The translations under genes were made by a program, and so were the position numbers. A model generated the notes under the pieces. It saw nothing but the letters and a program-made list of their open reading frames with translations. It searched no databases and was not told where the DNA came from. Positions 9,240-16,563 of a stretch of 64,000 bases of DNA are shown here, in pieces. This DNA comes from JBNKVT01 sp050299335 (GTDB lineage: Bacteria > Pseudomonadota > Alphaproteobacteria > Rhodobacterales > Rhodobacteraceae), in contig JBNKVT010000030.1 of the NCBI GenBank assembly GCA_050299335.1, positions 62,001 through 126,000 on the forward strand, given 5' to 3'. Positions within the stretch are counted from its first letter, which is position 1. Every line of letters begins with the position of its first letter.

Positions 9240-9734
9240 TTACCTGTACGGTGCGTCGAGTTCGATATTGCGGGCGATCTCGGCTTCCCAGCGGTCGCCG
9301 TTCTCCAGCAGTTTCGCCTTGTCGTAGAACAGTTCCTCGCGGGTCTCGGTCGAAAACTCGAAATTCGGGCCCTCGACGATGGCATCGACCGGGCAGGCCT
9401 CCTGGCAGAAGCCGCAATAGATGCATTTGGTCATGTCGATATCGTAGCGCGTTGTCCGGCGGCTGCCATCCTCGCGCGGCTCGGCATCGATGGTGATCGC
9501 CTGCGCCGGACAGATCGCCTCGCAAAGCTTGCAGGCAATGCAGCGCTCCTCGCCATTGGGATAACGCCTGAGCGCATGTTCACCCCGGAAGCGCGGCGAG
9601 AGCGGTCCCTTTTCATGCGGATAGTTCAGCGTCGCCTTGGGGGCGAAGAAGTATTTCAGCCCCAGCTTGAAGCCGCCGAAAAAGTCCGCCAGCAGGAAAT
9701 ATTTCGTCGCACGTTGCCAGTCGATCTGGGTCAT
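9240..9734 (-). CDS. nuoI: NADH-quinone oxidoreductase subunit I (2x[4Fe-4S])
   Basis: 164-residue ferredoxin-like subunit that carries clusters N6a and N6b on the electron path to NuoB. Both cluster motifs are intact: CIACKLCEAICP and CIYCGFCQEACP. The N-terminal amphipathic segment and length are typical of the alphaproteobacterial/mitochondrial TYKY subunit. Its ATG overlaps the stop of the preceding hypothetical gene (ATGA). Confidence 0.97.
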   Translation of the reverse strand: MTQIDWQRATKYFLLADFFGGFKLGLKYFFAPKATLNYPHEKGPLSPRFRGEHALRRYPNGEERCIACKLCEAICPAQAITIDAEPREDGSRRTTRYDIDMTKCIYCGFCQEACPVDAIVEGPNFEFSTETREELFYDKAKLLENGDRWEAEIARNIELDAPYR

Positions 9735-10198
9735 GTGTTCTCCGCGGCAAATATTTTCGGATTACGAGGCTCTATCACATAGCAGCCAAGTCCCTTGGCT
9801 TTCGCAGAAATTAGGCGAATTGAAGCTTCCAATGGGGGGACGCTGTCTATCTCGCCAAGCGAAATTCTTTCACCTGAGCCAATCGGGATTCTGATGAAAT
9901 GTCCTGCAAGAAAGGTCAGTGCACTTCTGGCGTAGTTCTGTCCACAGGCAACGTTCAGCGCTAGTTCGTACCGCAAGCCTTCCTTGCTTCGGGCGAAGTC
10001 CTTGGGTTGGCACATCTCGCTCGTCACGAAATACGATTCATCTTCGGCTTCGATCATGTTTATCGGCCCCCCGTTCTGAAAGCCAACAACCGAGCTCAGC
10101 GTTTCACTTTTGAGTGGACCCATATCGTTCTGCACAGCTTCCAGAATAGCCGCAAGAGGCTTTGCAGAAGGTCTTTTAAACGGATTCAGCGACAACAT
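9731..10198 (-). CDS. Hypothetical protein between nuoH and nuoI
   Basis: 155 residues, no signal peptide or membrane segment, start MLSLNPFKRPSAKPLAAILE. A mixed alpha/beta profile can be read but I do not recognise a family; a SUFU-like or immunity-type fold is a guess I cannot support. GC content is clearly below the neighbours (about 52% over 9781-9840), which suggests horizontal gain. Its last codon overlaps the nuoI start, so it is co-translated with complex I. Confidence 0.65.
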   Translation of the reverse strand: MLSLNPFKRPSAKPLAAILEAVQNDMGPLKSETLSSVVGFQNGGPINMIEAEDESYFVTSEMCQPKDFARSKEGLRYELALNVACGQNYARSALTFLAGHFIRIPIGSGERISLGEIDSVPPLEASIRLISAKAKGLGCYVIEPRNPKIFAAENT

Positions 10199-10199
10199 C

Positions 10200-10613
10200 T
10201 CAGCACCTGATCTCCATGTCGCGGATATTCTCGATCACGGCGTCGTATATCTCGAATTGCTCCCGGGCCACATCCGGCGCGTCCTCGGGCAGCTTCACCC
10301 AGAGATCCCAGATTTCCACTGCCGCATACCGGTTTTCCTCGGCCGCGCAGGGTTCGTCATACGCCATGAAGTCAATCGCCGACGCCCCGTAGCGCAAGGC
10401 GGTCAGGACGGCGTAGCTTTCCATGCCGACATACCTGAATTCCCGCATGTCGTTCCAGTCCAGAAACCCAAGGCTTTCCGCCAGCTTGTCCCCGTCGCAG
10501 CCCTCCGACCCGATAGGCGCGGTCGCGCAGCCCTTGATGACATCGAAATCGGCGACATCCTGGGCCTCGGCCCCGCTGGCCATCAGCAGACATATGGCGA
10601 CGGCCCGGATCAT
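10200..10613 (-). CDS. Exported protein of unknown function between nuoH and nuoI
   Basis: 137 residues with a short signal peptide (MIRAVAICLLMASGAEAQ, cleavage after AEA). Four or more cysteines in the mature part (KGCATAP, EGCDGD, EPCAAEE, MEIRC) suggest a disulfide-bonded periplasmic protein. No family is recognised. It overlaps the nuoH stop by 4 nt (ATGA). The position resembles the other exported inserts in this operon. Confidence 0.72.
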   Translation of the reverse strand: MIRAVAICLLMASGAEAQDVADFDVIKGCATAPIGSEGCDGDKLAESLGFLDWNDMREFRYVGMESYAVLTALRYGASAIDFMAYDEPCAAEENRYAAVEIWDLWVKLPEDAPDVAREQFEIYDAVIENIRDMEIRC

Positions 10614-11635
10614 CCCTCGAGGAACCTCGCGTATCCGGGCACTTCATAGACAGCCAGCGCCGCCACGATCACCACCCAGGCGAGGCTCATCGGCAGGAAG
10701 ACCTTCCAGCCCAGCCGCATCAGCTGGTCATAGCGGTAGCGCGGCACGATGGCCTTCACCATGGCGAACATGAAGAAGAAGAAGCCCATCTTGGCGACCA
10801 TCCAGAACAGCCCGTCCGGCAGCCCCGGCACCGGGCTCAGCCAGCCGCCGAAGAACAGCAGCGTGATGAGGGCGCACATCAGGACGACCGCCATCAGCTC
10901 GCCGATCATGAACAGAAGGAACGGGGTCGAGGAATATTCGACCTGGTAGCCCGCCACCAGTTCCGCCTCGGCCTCGGGCAGGTCAAACGGGGGCCGGTTG
11001 GTTTCGGCCAGCGCCGAGACGAAGAACAGGACGACCATCGGCAGATGCGGCAGCCAGTACCACGAGAAGAACCCGAAGCTCCCGCGCTGCGCCTCGACGA
11101 TCTCGGTGAAGTTCAGCGAACCGGTCGTGATGATGACCCCGATGATGATGAACCCGATCGAGACCTCGTAGGAAATCATCTGCGCGGCCGACCGCAGGCT
11201 CCCGAGGAACGGATATTTCGAGTTCGAGGCCCAGCCGCCCATGATGACGCCGTAAACCTCCAAGGACCCGATGGCGAAGATATAGAGAATCCCCACATTC
11301 AGGTCCGAAATCACCCAGCCATCGCCCCAGGGGATCACCGCCCAGGCGATCACCGCCAGGACGAACGAGATCATCGGGGCGATATAGAACACCGTCCGGT
11401 CGGCCCCTGCCGGAACCACGACCTCCTTGACGATATACTTGATGAAATCGGCAAAGCTCTGCAGCAGCCCGAAGGCCCCGACCACGTTCGGCCCCTTGCG
11501 CATCTGCACCGCCGCCCAGACCTTGCGGTCGGCATACATCAGGAAGGCAAGCGCGACGAGGATCAGCACCGTCACCAGCAGGCACTGCCCGAGGATCAGG
11601 AGGAAGAGACCGAAACCGCTGTCGAAGAATTCCAT
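10610..11635 (-). CDS. nuoH: NADH-quinone oxidoreductase subunit H
   Basis: 341-residue subunit (ND1) that forms much of the quinone-access chamber. Conserved blocks are visible: ADRKVWAAVQMRKGPNVVG near the N-terminus, the acidic loop around GSLEVYGVIMGGWASNSKYP, and the ETNRPPFDLPEAEAELVAGY segment. About eight membrane helices. It begins 12 nt after nuoG, the only junction in the nuoA-nuoK part, other than B-C, without an inserted gene. Confidence 0.97.
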   Translation of the reverse strand: MEFFDSGFGLFLLILGQCLLVTVLILVALAFLMYADRKVWAAVQMRKGPNVVGAFGLLQSFADFIKYIVKEVVVPAGADRTVFYIAPMISFVLAVIAWAVIPWGDGWVISDLNVGILYIFAIGSLEVYGVIMGGWASNSKYPFLGSLRSAAQMISYEVSIGFIIIGVIITTGSLNFTEIVEAQRGSFGFFSWYWLPHLPMVVLFFVSALAETNRPPFDLPEAEAELVAGYQVEYSSTPFLLFMIGELMAVVLMCALITLLFFGGWLSPVPGLPDGLFWMVAKMGFFFFMFAMVKAIVPRYRYDQLMRLGWKVFLPMSLAWVVIVAALAVYEVPGYARFLEG

Positions 11636-11647
11636 GTCCGCTCTCGC

Positions 11648-13660
11648 CTATTCTGCCGCGATGGCTCGGGTACGTTCCGCCGCCAGACGGGCCATTTCAG
11701 CCATGACGGAGGATGCCCTGAGGATCGGGTTCGTCTGATAATGGCCCGTGACCGGATTGGCAAACGCTGCTTTGCCGAGATTGCCCATCGGCAGCGCCTT
11801 CCAGTCGTTTTCCGGCACCACGTCGATCTGACCCAGATGCGGATGCGCCTTGAAAAGTGCGACGCGCAACTCGGCCAGAGTGTTAAACGGCAGCACCGCC
11901 CCCAGTTCCGCCGACAGCGCCCGGATGATCGCCCAGTTCTCCTTCGCCGCCCCGGGAGGGAACCCGGCCCGGTTGGCCATCTGCGGGCGGCCTTCCGTAT
12001 TGACGAAGATGCCGCTTTCCTCGGTATAGGTCGCCGCCGGCAGGATCACATCGGCCCGATGCGCGCCCCGGTCACCATGGCTGCCCTGATAGATCACGAA
12101 CGGGCCTTCGGGGATGTCGATCTCGTCCGCACCAAGATTGTAGATCACCTCGGCCTTCAGTGCGGCCTTGATCCCGCCATCGTTGCGGAACCCGATATCC
12201 ATCCCGCCGACCCGCGAGGCGGCGTTGTGCAGGATCAGGAATTTCGAATTGGTGTTCTCGACCAGTTTCTGCGCCGCCGCCAGCACCGCAGGCCCATCTT
12301 CACCGGTCAGGGCGGCAGCCCCGAGGATGATGAGCGTCGCCTTGTCCTTCGCCTCGCCGATCTTCTTGTCGACAAGGCTCTGCAACGCGGCGCGGTCGGT
12401 GCCGACATGGAAATAATCATAAGTCAGATCAACGGCTTCCCCCACCAGCCCGATCTGCGCCCCCTTCGCCCAGGCCTTGCGGATGCGGGCATTCAGCACC
12501 GGGGCTTCCAGCCGTGGATTGGTCCCGATCAGCTGGATCATCTCGGCGTCGTCAATATCTTCAAGCCGCGCCGTCCCGACATAGGCCGACCGGTTGCCGC
12601 CAGGCAGCTTCGCGCCATCGGTCCGGCATTCGGTGATGCCCCCCAGCCCATCAATCAGCTGCTTCAGCGCGAACATCGCCTCTACCGGGGCCAGAGCCCC
12701 AGCGATCCCGGCGACCTTTTTGCCCTTCACGGCAGCAGAGACCGCCGCAAACGCCTCACCCCAACTGGCCGGAACCAGCTGGCCGTCGCGCCGCACATAG
12801 GGCTGATCCAGTCGCTGCGTCCTCAGCCCGTCCCAGACAAAGCGCGACCGGTCCGCGAGCCATTCCTCATTCACCCCGTCATGATTGCGCGGCAGGATCC
12901 GCATCACCTGACGGCCCTTGGTATCGACCCGAATATTCGAGCCGACCGCATCCATCACATCGATGCTCTCGGTCTTCTTCAACTCCCACGGGCGGGCGGT
13001 GAAGGCATAGGGCTTCGAGGTCAGCGCCCCTACGGGACACAGGTCGATCACATTGCCCTGCATCTCCGAGGTCAGCATCTGGCCGAGATAAGACGTAATC
13101 TCGCTATCCTCACCCCGGCCCGTCTGCCCCATCTCCGGCACACCGGCGACTTCAGTAATGAACCGCACACAGCGGGTACACGAAATGCACCGTGTCATCT
13201 GCGTATCGACAAGCGGCCCCAGATCGGGATCGATGGCGGCGCGCTTCGGCTCGCGGTAGCGGGAAAAATCGACCCCATAGGCCATCGCCTGATCCTGCAG
13301 GTCACACTCCCCGCCCTGATCGCAGATCGGGCAGTCGAGCGGGTGGTTTATGAGCAGAAACTCCATCACCCCTTCGCGAGCCTTCTTGACCATCGGGCTG
13401 GTTGTCTTGATCTCGGGCGGCTCCCCGTCCTTGCCGGGCCTGAGGTCCTTGACCTGCATCGCACAGGAGGCCGCCGGTTTCGGAGGCCCACCCACGACCT
13501 CGACCAGGCACATCCGGCAGTTCCCGGCAATCGACAGCCGCTCGTGATAACAGAAACGCGGGATTTCGACCCCGGCGACCTCGCAGGCCTGAATGAGCGT
13601 CAGCCTTGGGTCGACCTCGACCTCGGTGCCGTCGATGACGACTTTTCTCAGATCGGTCAT
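11648..13660 (-). CDS. nuoG: NADH-quinone oxidoreductase subunit G
   Basis: 670-residue complex I subunit carrying clusters N1b, N4 and N5. The N1b ligands are C37, C48, C51 and C66. N5 is in HPLDCPICDQGGEC and N4 in CISCTRC with a distal CPVGAL. The C-terminal half is the inactive molybdopterin-oxidoreductase-like domain. The extra N7 cysteine set of the E. coli protein is not obvious. The ATG at 13660 (MTDLRKVVIDG) overlaps the stop of the upstream membrane-protein gene (ATGA). Confidence 0.97.
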   Translation of the reverse strand: MTDLRKVVIDGTEVEVDPRLTLIQACEVAGVEIPRFCYHERLSIAGNCRMCLVEVVGGPPKPAASCAMQVKDLRPGKDGEPPEIKTTSPMVKKAREGVMEFLLINHPLDCPICDQGGECDLQDQAMAYGVDFSRYREPKRAAIDPDLGPLVDTQMTRCISCTRCVRFITEVAGVPEMGQTGRGEDSEITSYLGQMLTSEMQGNVIDLCPVGALTSKPYAFTARPWELKKTESIDVMDAVGSNIRVDTKGRQVMRILPRNHDGVNEEWLADRSRFVWDGLRTQRLDQPYVRRDGQLVPASWGEAFAAVSAAVKGKKVAGIAGALAPVEAMFALKQLIDGLGGITECRTDGAKLPGGNRSAYVGTARLEDIDDAEMIQLIGTNPRLEAPVLNARIRKAWAKGAQIGLVGEAVDLTYDYFHVGTDRAALQSLVDKKIGEAKDKATLIILGAAALTGEDGPAVLAAAQKLVENTNSKFLILHNAASRVGGMDIGFRNDGGIKAALKAEVIYNLGADEIDIPEGPFVIYQGSHGDRGAHRADVILPAATYTEESGIFVNTEGRPQMANRAGFPPGAAKENWAIIRALSAELGAVLPFNTLAELRVALFKAHPHLGQIDVVPENDWKALPMGNLGKAAFANPVTGHYQTNPILRASSVMAEMARLAAERTRAIAAE

Positions 13661-13935
13661 GCGCGATCCTCTTGACTGGAGATCTCCGCAGCCGGTGCGG
13701 AATAGAAAACAAGAACGCCCAGAACGGCGGCTATCGACCAGAGACCAGTCGATCCCAGGGTCAGCCCGCGTTCCCCCAGAAGGACCGCTGCCATCGAAGA
13801 GCCCGAAAGAATCAGCGGCAACCAACCGAGCGCCGTCATCGGCCTTCCATGGCCAAGCTTGCGCACCAATATGGGCAGGAAGGCCGCGGAGGCCAGAATC
13901 GGCAGGAAGAACAGTATCGTCTGCAGGATTTCCAT
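13657..13935 (-). CDS. Small three-helix membrane protein upstream of nuoG
   Basis: 92 residues with three hydrophobic segments (about residues 5-22, 34-52 and 58-77) and a short acidic cytoplasmic tail. The start MEILQTILFFLP was chosen for the immediate hydrophobic helix; an upstream frame adds a charged, unlikely leader. No family is recognised. It is 4 nt after the 53-residue zinc-finger-like gene and its stop overlaps nuoG. The surrounding small genes between nuoF and nuoG are partly duplicated. Confidence 0.7.
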   Translation of the reverse strand: MEILQTILFFLPILASAAFLPILVRKLGHGRPMTALGWLPLILSGSSMAAVLLGERGLTLGSTGLWSIAAVLGVLVFYSAPAAEISSQEDRA

Positions 13936-13939
13936 AACC

Positions 13940-14101
13940 TTAGTCCTTCTCCTGTCCGCCACATTCGCAGGGAATTTCGCCACCGCCGCCGCATTGGTGG
14001 CAGGTCTTGCCGTCCTTCAACTCGCCGGTGCCCCGACACTCGTTACAGCGCCGAAAGCCCGAACCGCCGCAGCGGGGGCAGGGTTTGCGTTCTTCGCTCA
14101 T
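13940..14101 (-). CDS. 53-residue DnaJ-type zinc-finger-like microprotein
   Basis: ATG at 14101-14099, TAA at 13942-13940. Nearly the whole protein is a set of cysteine pairs followed by Gly-rich turns: C8-x2-C11-GGSG, C19-x2-C22-RGTG, C34-x2-C37-GGGG and C45-x-C47-GG. This is the layout of the DnaJ cysteine-rich domain (CxxCxGxG repeats) without a J domain. It probably binds two zinc ions and may act as a chaperone or metal-handling factor; that role is inference. Both ends are tightly packed: ATGA overlap with the gene before, 4 nt to the gene after. Confidence 0.75.
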   Translation of the reverse strand: MSEERKPCPRCGGSGFRRCNECRGTGELKDGKTCHQCGGGGEIPCECGGQEKD

Positions 14102-14316
14102 TCGAACCTCTCGGCGACATTGGGGCTGCTTTCAAGGGCCGGCCAGCGTTTGAAGGCCAGGACGTAGAGCATCACCAGATTGACGATGGGCACGAGCATG
14201 GTCAGCGCAATCCAGCCATTGTGACCGCTGCGCTTCCACAGCTGATAGAAGGGAATGACGATGATGCCGCCATAGATCAGAAGCATCAGCAGCCCCGGCA
14301 GGCCGATATTGATCAT
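14098..14316 (-). CDS. Small membrane protein with GHNGW and FKRWP motifs
   Basis: 72 residues, two hydrophobic segments, with a QLWKRSGHNGW turn between them and LAFKRWP after the second. The gene at 15789-16088 shares the LW-x-K-x-GH-x-GW and FKRWP motifs, so the two look like diverged paralogues. The function is unknown. Its stop overlaps the start of the zinc-finger-like gene (ATGA). Confidence 0.7.
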   Translation of the reverse strand: MINIGLPGLLMLLIYGGIIVIPFYQLWKRSGHNGWIALTMLVPIVNLVMLYVLAFKRWPALESSPNVAERFE

Positions 14317-14357
14317 CGCAGGTCTCTCCTTGTCTCTGGTCGCCCCGTGTCAGCCAT

Positions 14358-14798
14358 TCACACCGCCTCCAGCATCTTGCCGATCCGCGATCCGGCCGCG
14401 ATCTCGCGCTGTCCGGCCCGGCAGACCGCCGCGCGCGAGCGCAGATTGTTGCGGGCAAAATAGGCATCCACCCCTTCATAGAGCGCGTCTTGGTCGATAT
14501 GGCCTTCAAGAGCGGCAAAATCGGCGCGCGTATAGCCCTCGTCCGACAGGTCTCCGGCAATGCCGCGCCAAAGCACGTCCGCCCCGAGCTTGTTGAAGGC
14601 GAGGCCCGAACAATCGCGGCCGATGACACGGGCGATCAGCCTGTCGACCCCGTAATCCTGGGTCGACGAGGCGATTTCCGCCCCCCGCCGGTCGGTGTCC
14701 TCCGGCGACGCACAGGAGGATGCCAGCGCCATGACCAGCACCAGCGCGATCCGGTCCTTGAATATACTTCTCGGCATGATCTCGCCCGCAAATCTCAT
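14358..14798 (-). CDS. Lipoprotein, DUF5333-like (copy 1)
   Basis: The start at 14798 forms an ATGA overlap with the preceding DUF3291 gene; an internal ATG at 14777 (MPRSIFKDRIALVLVMALAS) would give a cleaner signal peptide ending ASSC, a lipobox. The mature protein is helical and ends EIAAGSRIGKMLEAV, closely matching the end of the protein at 16093-16503 (EIAAGSGIGQLLEKV). I associate this ending with DUF5333, a family often found in rhodobacterial nuo operons, from memory. It is probably a periplasmic lipid-anchored protein of unknown role. Confidence 0.68.
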   Translation of the reverse strand: MRFAGEIMPRSIFKDRIALVLVMALASSCASPEDTDRRGAEIASSTQDYGVDRLIARVIGRDCSGLAFNKLGADVLWRGIAGDLSDEGYTRADFAALEGHIDQDALYEGVDAYFARNNLRSRAAVCRAGQREIAAGSRIGKMLEAV

Positions 14799-15304
14799 TC
14801 CGCGGCCACTCCCGAACAATTCCGCACCCGCCAGAGCCGCGCCTCGGTCAGCCACTCCCAGCCGAAAGCCTCGTCGCTGTCCCCATGGGCCTCACGATGC
14901 CGAAACCGCGCCATGCCCTCGGCCACGCTCGGTCGGTGTCCGACCGGCACCCACCACATCACCAGATTGGCGTTGCCGATGGCGTCATACCATTCTGCCC
15001 GCCGTTCGTAATACTGACGGTGCACGGTGTTCCAGACGAACCGGTCGAGGCTCGCCCCGTCTTCCCAGACCGACAGGGTCGCGGCGATCCGCGGATTGTC
15101 GCCGAACGGCCCCTCGGGATCGGTCTGCACCGCCTCCATCTCGTCGTCCGGCAGCCGCCAGACAAAGCCCTGACTGCGCGCCGCCGCCCCGTTCACCAGA
15201 TCGAGCCCATCGACAAAGCCCTGCACCCGGGGATCATCCCAGTCATGGCGCAGGGTGCCGAAATTCAGCTCTGCGAGGTGGTGGTTGGCGGGTTGGGAGG
15301 TCAT
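14795..15304 (-). CDS. DUF3291-family protein (copy 1)
   Basis: 169 residues with the DUF3291 signature: HLAELNFGTLRHDWDDPRV at the start, FVWRL, SVWEDGASLDRFVWNTVH, then WWVPVGHRPS and FGWEWL. The fold is probably a dimeric ferredoxin-like barrel related to antibiotic-biosynthesis monooxygenases; substrate unknown. The next gene upstream is a tandem paralogue, and the two overlap by 4 nt. It is not known as a complex I factor, so its placement between nuoF and nuoG is odd. Confidence 0.85.
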   Translation of the reverse strand: MTSQPANHHLAELNFGTLRHDWDDPRVQGFVDGLDLVNGAAARSQGFVWRLPDDEMEAVQTDPEGPFGDNPRIAATLSVWEDGASLDRFVWNTVHRQYYERRAEWYDAIGNANLVMWWVPVGHRPSVAEGMARFRHREAHGDSDEAFGWEWLTEARLWRVRNCSGVAAE

Positions 15305-15792
15305 TCAGCGGCCAACCCCGAACAATTCTTCGTCCGCCACAGCCGAGCTTCCTTCAGCCATTCCCAGCCAAAGGCCTCCTCGCCGTCGCCGCGCGCTTTC
15401 CGCATCTCCAGCCGCTCCAGCCCCTCGTCCAGCATCGGGCGGTGGCCCGCATCGACCCACCACATGACGAAATGCTGCGCGCCCAGCACCTCGAACCAGT
15501 CCCGGCGGCGCTCGTAGAACTGCCGGTGCACGGTGTTCCAGACGAAGTTTTCCAGCGTCTCCACACTTTCCCAGACCGTCAGATTGGCCACGAATTGCGG
15601 GTCGCCGCCGATCTTGGTTTCGGTGTTGCCGGTCCCCGGCTCGCCCGAACCCTCCATCATCCAGACAAAGCCCGGCATCCGCTTGCCCATGCCGTTGATC
15701 CGGTCGAGCGCGGCCATGAATTCGGCGACGCGCGGATCGTCGGTGGGGGCCAGCAAACGGCCGACATTCAGCTCTGCCAGATGGCGGGTCAT
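15301..15792 (-). CDS. DUF3291-family protein (copy 2)
   Basis: 163 residues, the tandem paralogue of the following gene: HLAELNVGRLLAPTDDPRV, GFVWMM, TVWESVETLENFVWNTVH, WWVDAGHRP and FGWEWLKEARLW align with the other copy along its whole length, including the shared ending NCSG-AAE. Divergence at many positions implies an old duplication. It overlaps its neighbours by 4 nt on both sides. Cytoplasmic, with no signal peptide. Confidence 0.85.
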   Translation of the reverse strand: MTRHLAELNVGRLLAPTDDPRVAEFMAALDRINGMGKRMPGFVWMMEGSGEPGTGNTETKIGGDPQFVANLTVWESVETLENFVWNTVHRQFYERRRDWFEVLGAQHFVMWWVDAGHRPMLDEGLERLEMRKARGDGEEAFGWEWLKEARLWRTKNCSGLAAE

Positions 15793-16088
15793 TCGGAAGC
15801 CTCCGCCGCGTCTTTCCAGTTCTGGATCGGCCAGCGCTTGAAGGTGAAGAACGCCAGATAAGCCATGAAGAGAAGCGAACCACTCATGTTCAACACCATG
15901 AAATACTCAAGCGCCCAGAAGCTGGTTGACATGATCAGACCTGGTCCGAGACTGAACACCAGCGGCAGGATGCCCAGTACCGCCCATCCCGCGCCGTGAC
16001 CGGTCTTCAGCCACAGCACGACCCAGCAGACCGATGTGAAGAGTCCCGCGAGCGCCTGGATAATGAAGGACACAAGGTACGAGTCCAT
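15789..16088 (-). CDS. Small membrane protein with GHGAGW and FKRWP motifs
   Basis: 99 residues, about three hydrophobic segments, with VLWLKTGHGAGW and a C-terminal TFKRWP. These motifs match the 72-residue protein at 14098-14316, so the two are likely paralogues; this one has an extra central hydrophobic segment. The start at 16088 (MDSYLVSFIIQALAG) was chosen because the upstream extension is the neighbour's frame shadow. It lies 4 nt after the lipoprotein gene. Function unknown. Confidence 0.7.
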   Translation of the reverse strand: MDSYLVSFIIQALAGLFTSVCWVVLWLKTGHGAGWAVLGILPLVFSLGPGLIMSTSFWALEYFMVLNMSGSLLFMAYLAFFTFKRWPIQNWKDAAEASE

Positions 16089-16092
16089 CCGG

Positions 16093-16503
16093 TCAGACCT
16101 TTTCCAGCAATTGCCCGATCCCGGACCCTGCGGCGATTTCCTCTTCGGCGATCCGGCAGGCGTCTTCTTCGGCCGCGCCAAGGCTGATATCGGGATCGAT
16201 GCCTTTGGCCGCCAGATAGGTACGGGTGCGTTCATCGGCCCAGGCCTCGTATTCGGGCGAGCTCAGCCAATCCTCCAGCTCGTCAGGGCGGCGGCCCTCG
16301 GCGATGAAGCGCTCGGCCACCGCCTGCTGGCGGGTGTTCGCCGCATCCTCACGGTAGCGCACCGAAGTGCAGACATCAGCCGTAGTCTGCGCCATGCCGA
16401 TCTCGAACCCGGCATCGAGGAAATAGCCCGGCATATCAGGTGCCCCGCCACCGGTGGAGCAGCCGGCAAGCGCCAGTGCCAGTACAGTCAAATGCGTTCT
16501 CAC
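16093..16503 (-). CDS. Lipoprotein, DUF5333-like (copy 2)
   Basis: 136 residues starting at GTG 16503 (MRTHLTVLALALAGCSTGGG), with a canonical lipobox LAGC, so it is predicted to be an envelope lipoprotein. The C-terminal block EEEIAAGSGIGQLLEKV is shared with the lipoprotein at 14358-14798. Probably DUF5333-like, a family of unknown function linked to nuo operons in this order. It starts 60 nt downstream of the nuoF stop, the widest gap in this part of the operon. Confidence 0.72.
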   Translation of the reverse strand: MRTHLTVLALALAGCSTGGGAPDMPGYFLDAGFEIGMAQTTADVCTSVRYREDAANTRQQAVAERFIAEGRRPDELEDWLSSPEYEAWADERTRTYLAAKGIDPDISLGAAEEDACRIAEEEIAAGSGIGQLLEKV

Positions 16504-16563
16504 TGTCTCGTCCTTCCCCTGATTATTCTTGCCACATGGCTGTTATCCACTCGTCACGCGCAA

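Noticed and set aside
11045..13675. 876-codon open frame on the plus strand opposite nuoG/nuoH
   Set aside because: Antisense to two certain genes, with the same low-complexity composition and no recognisable motif.
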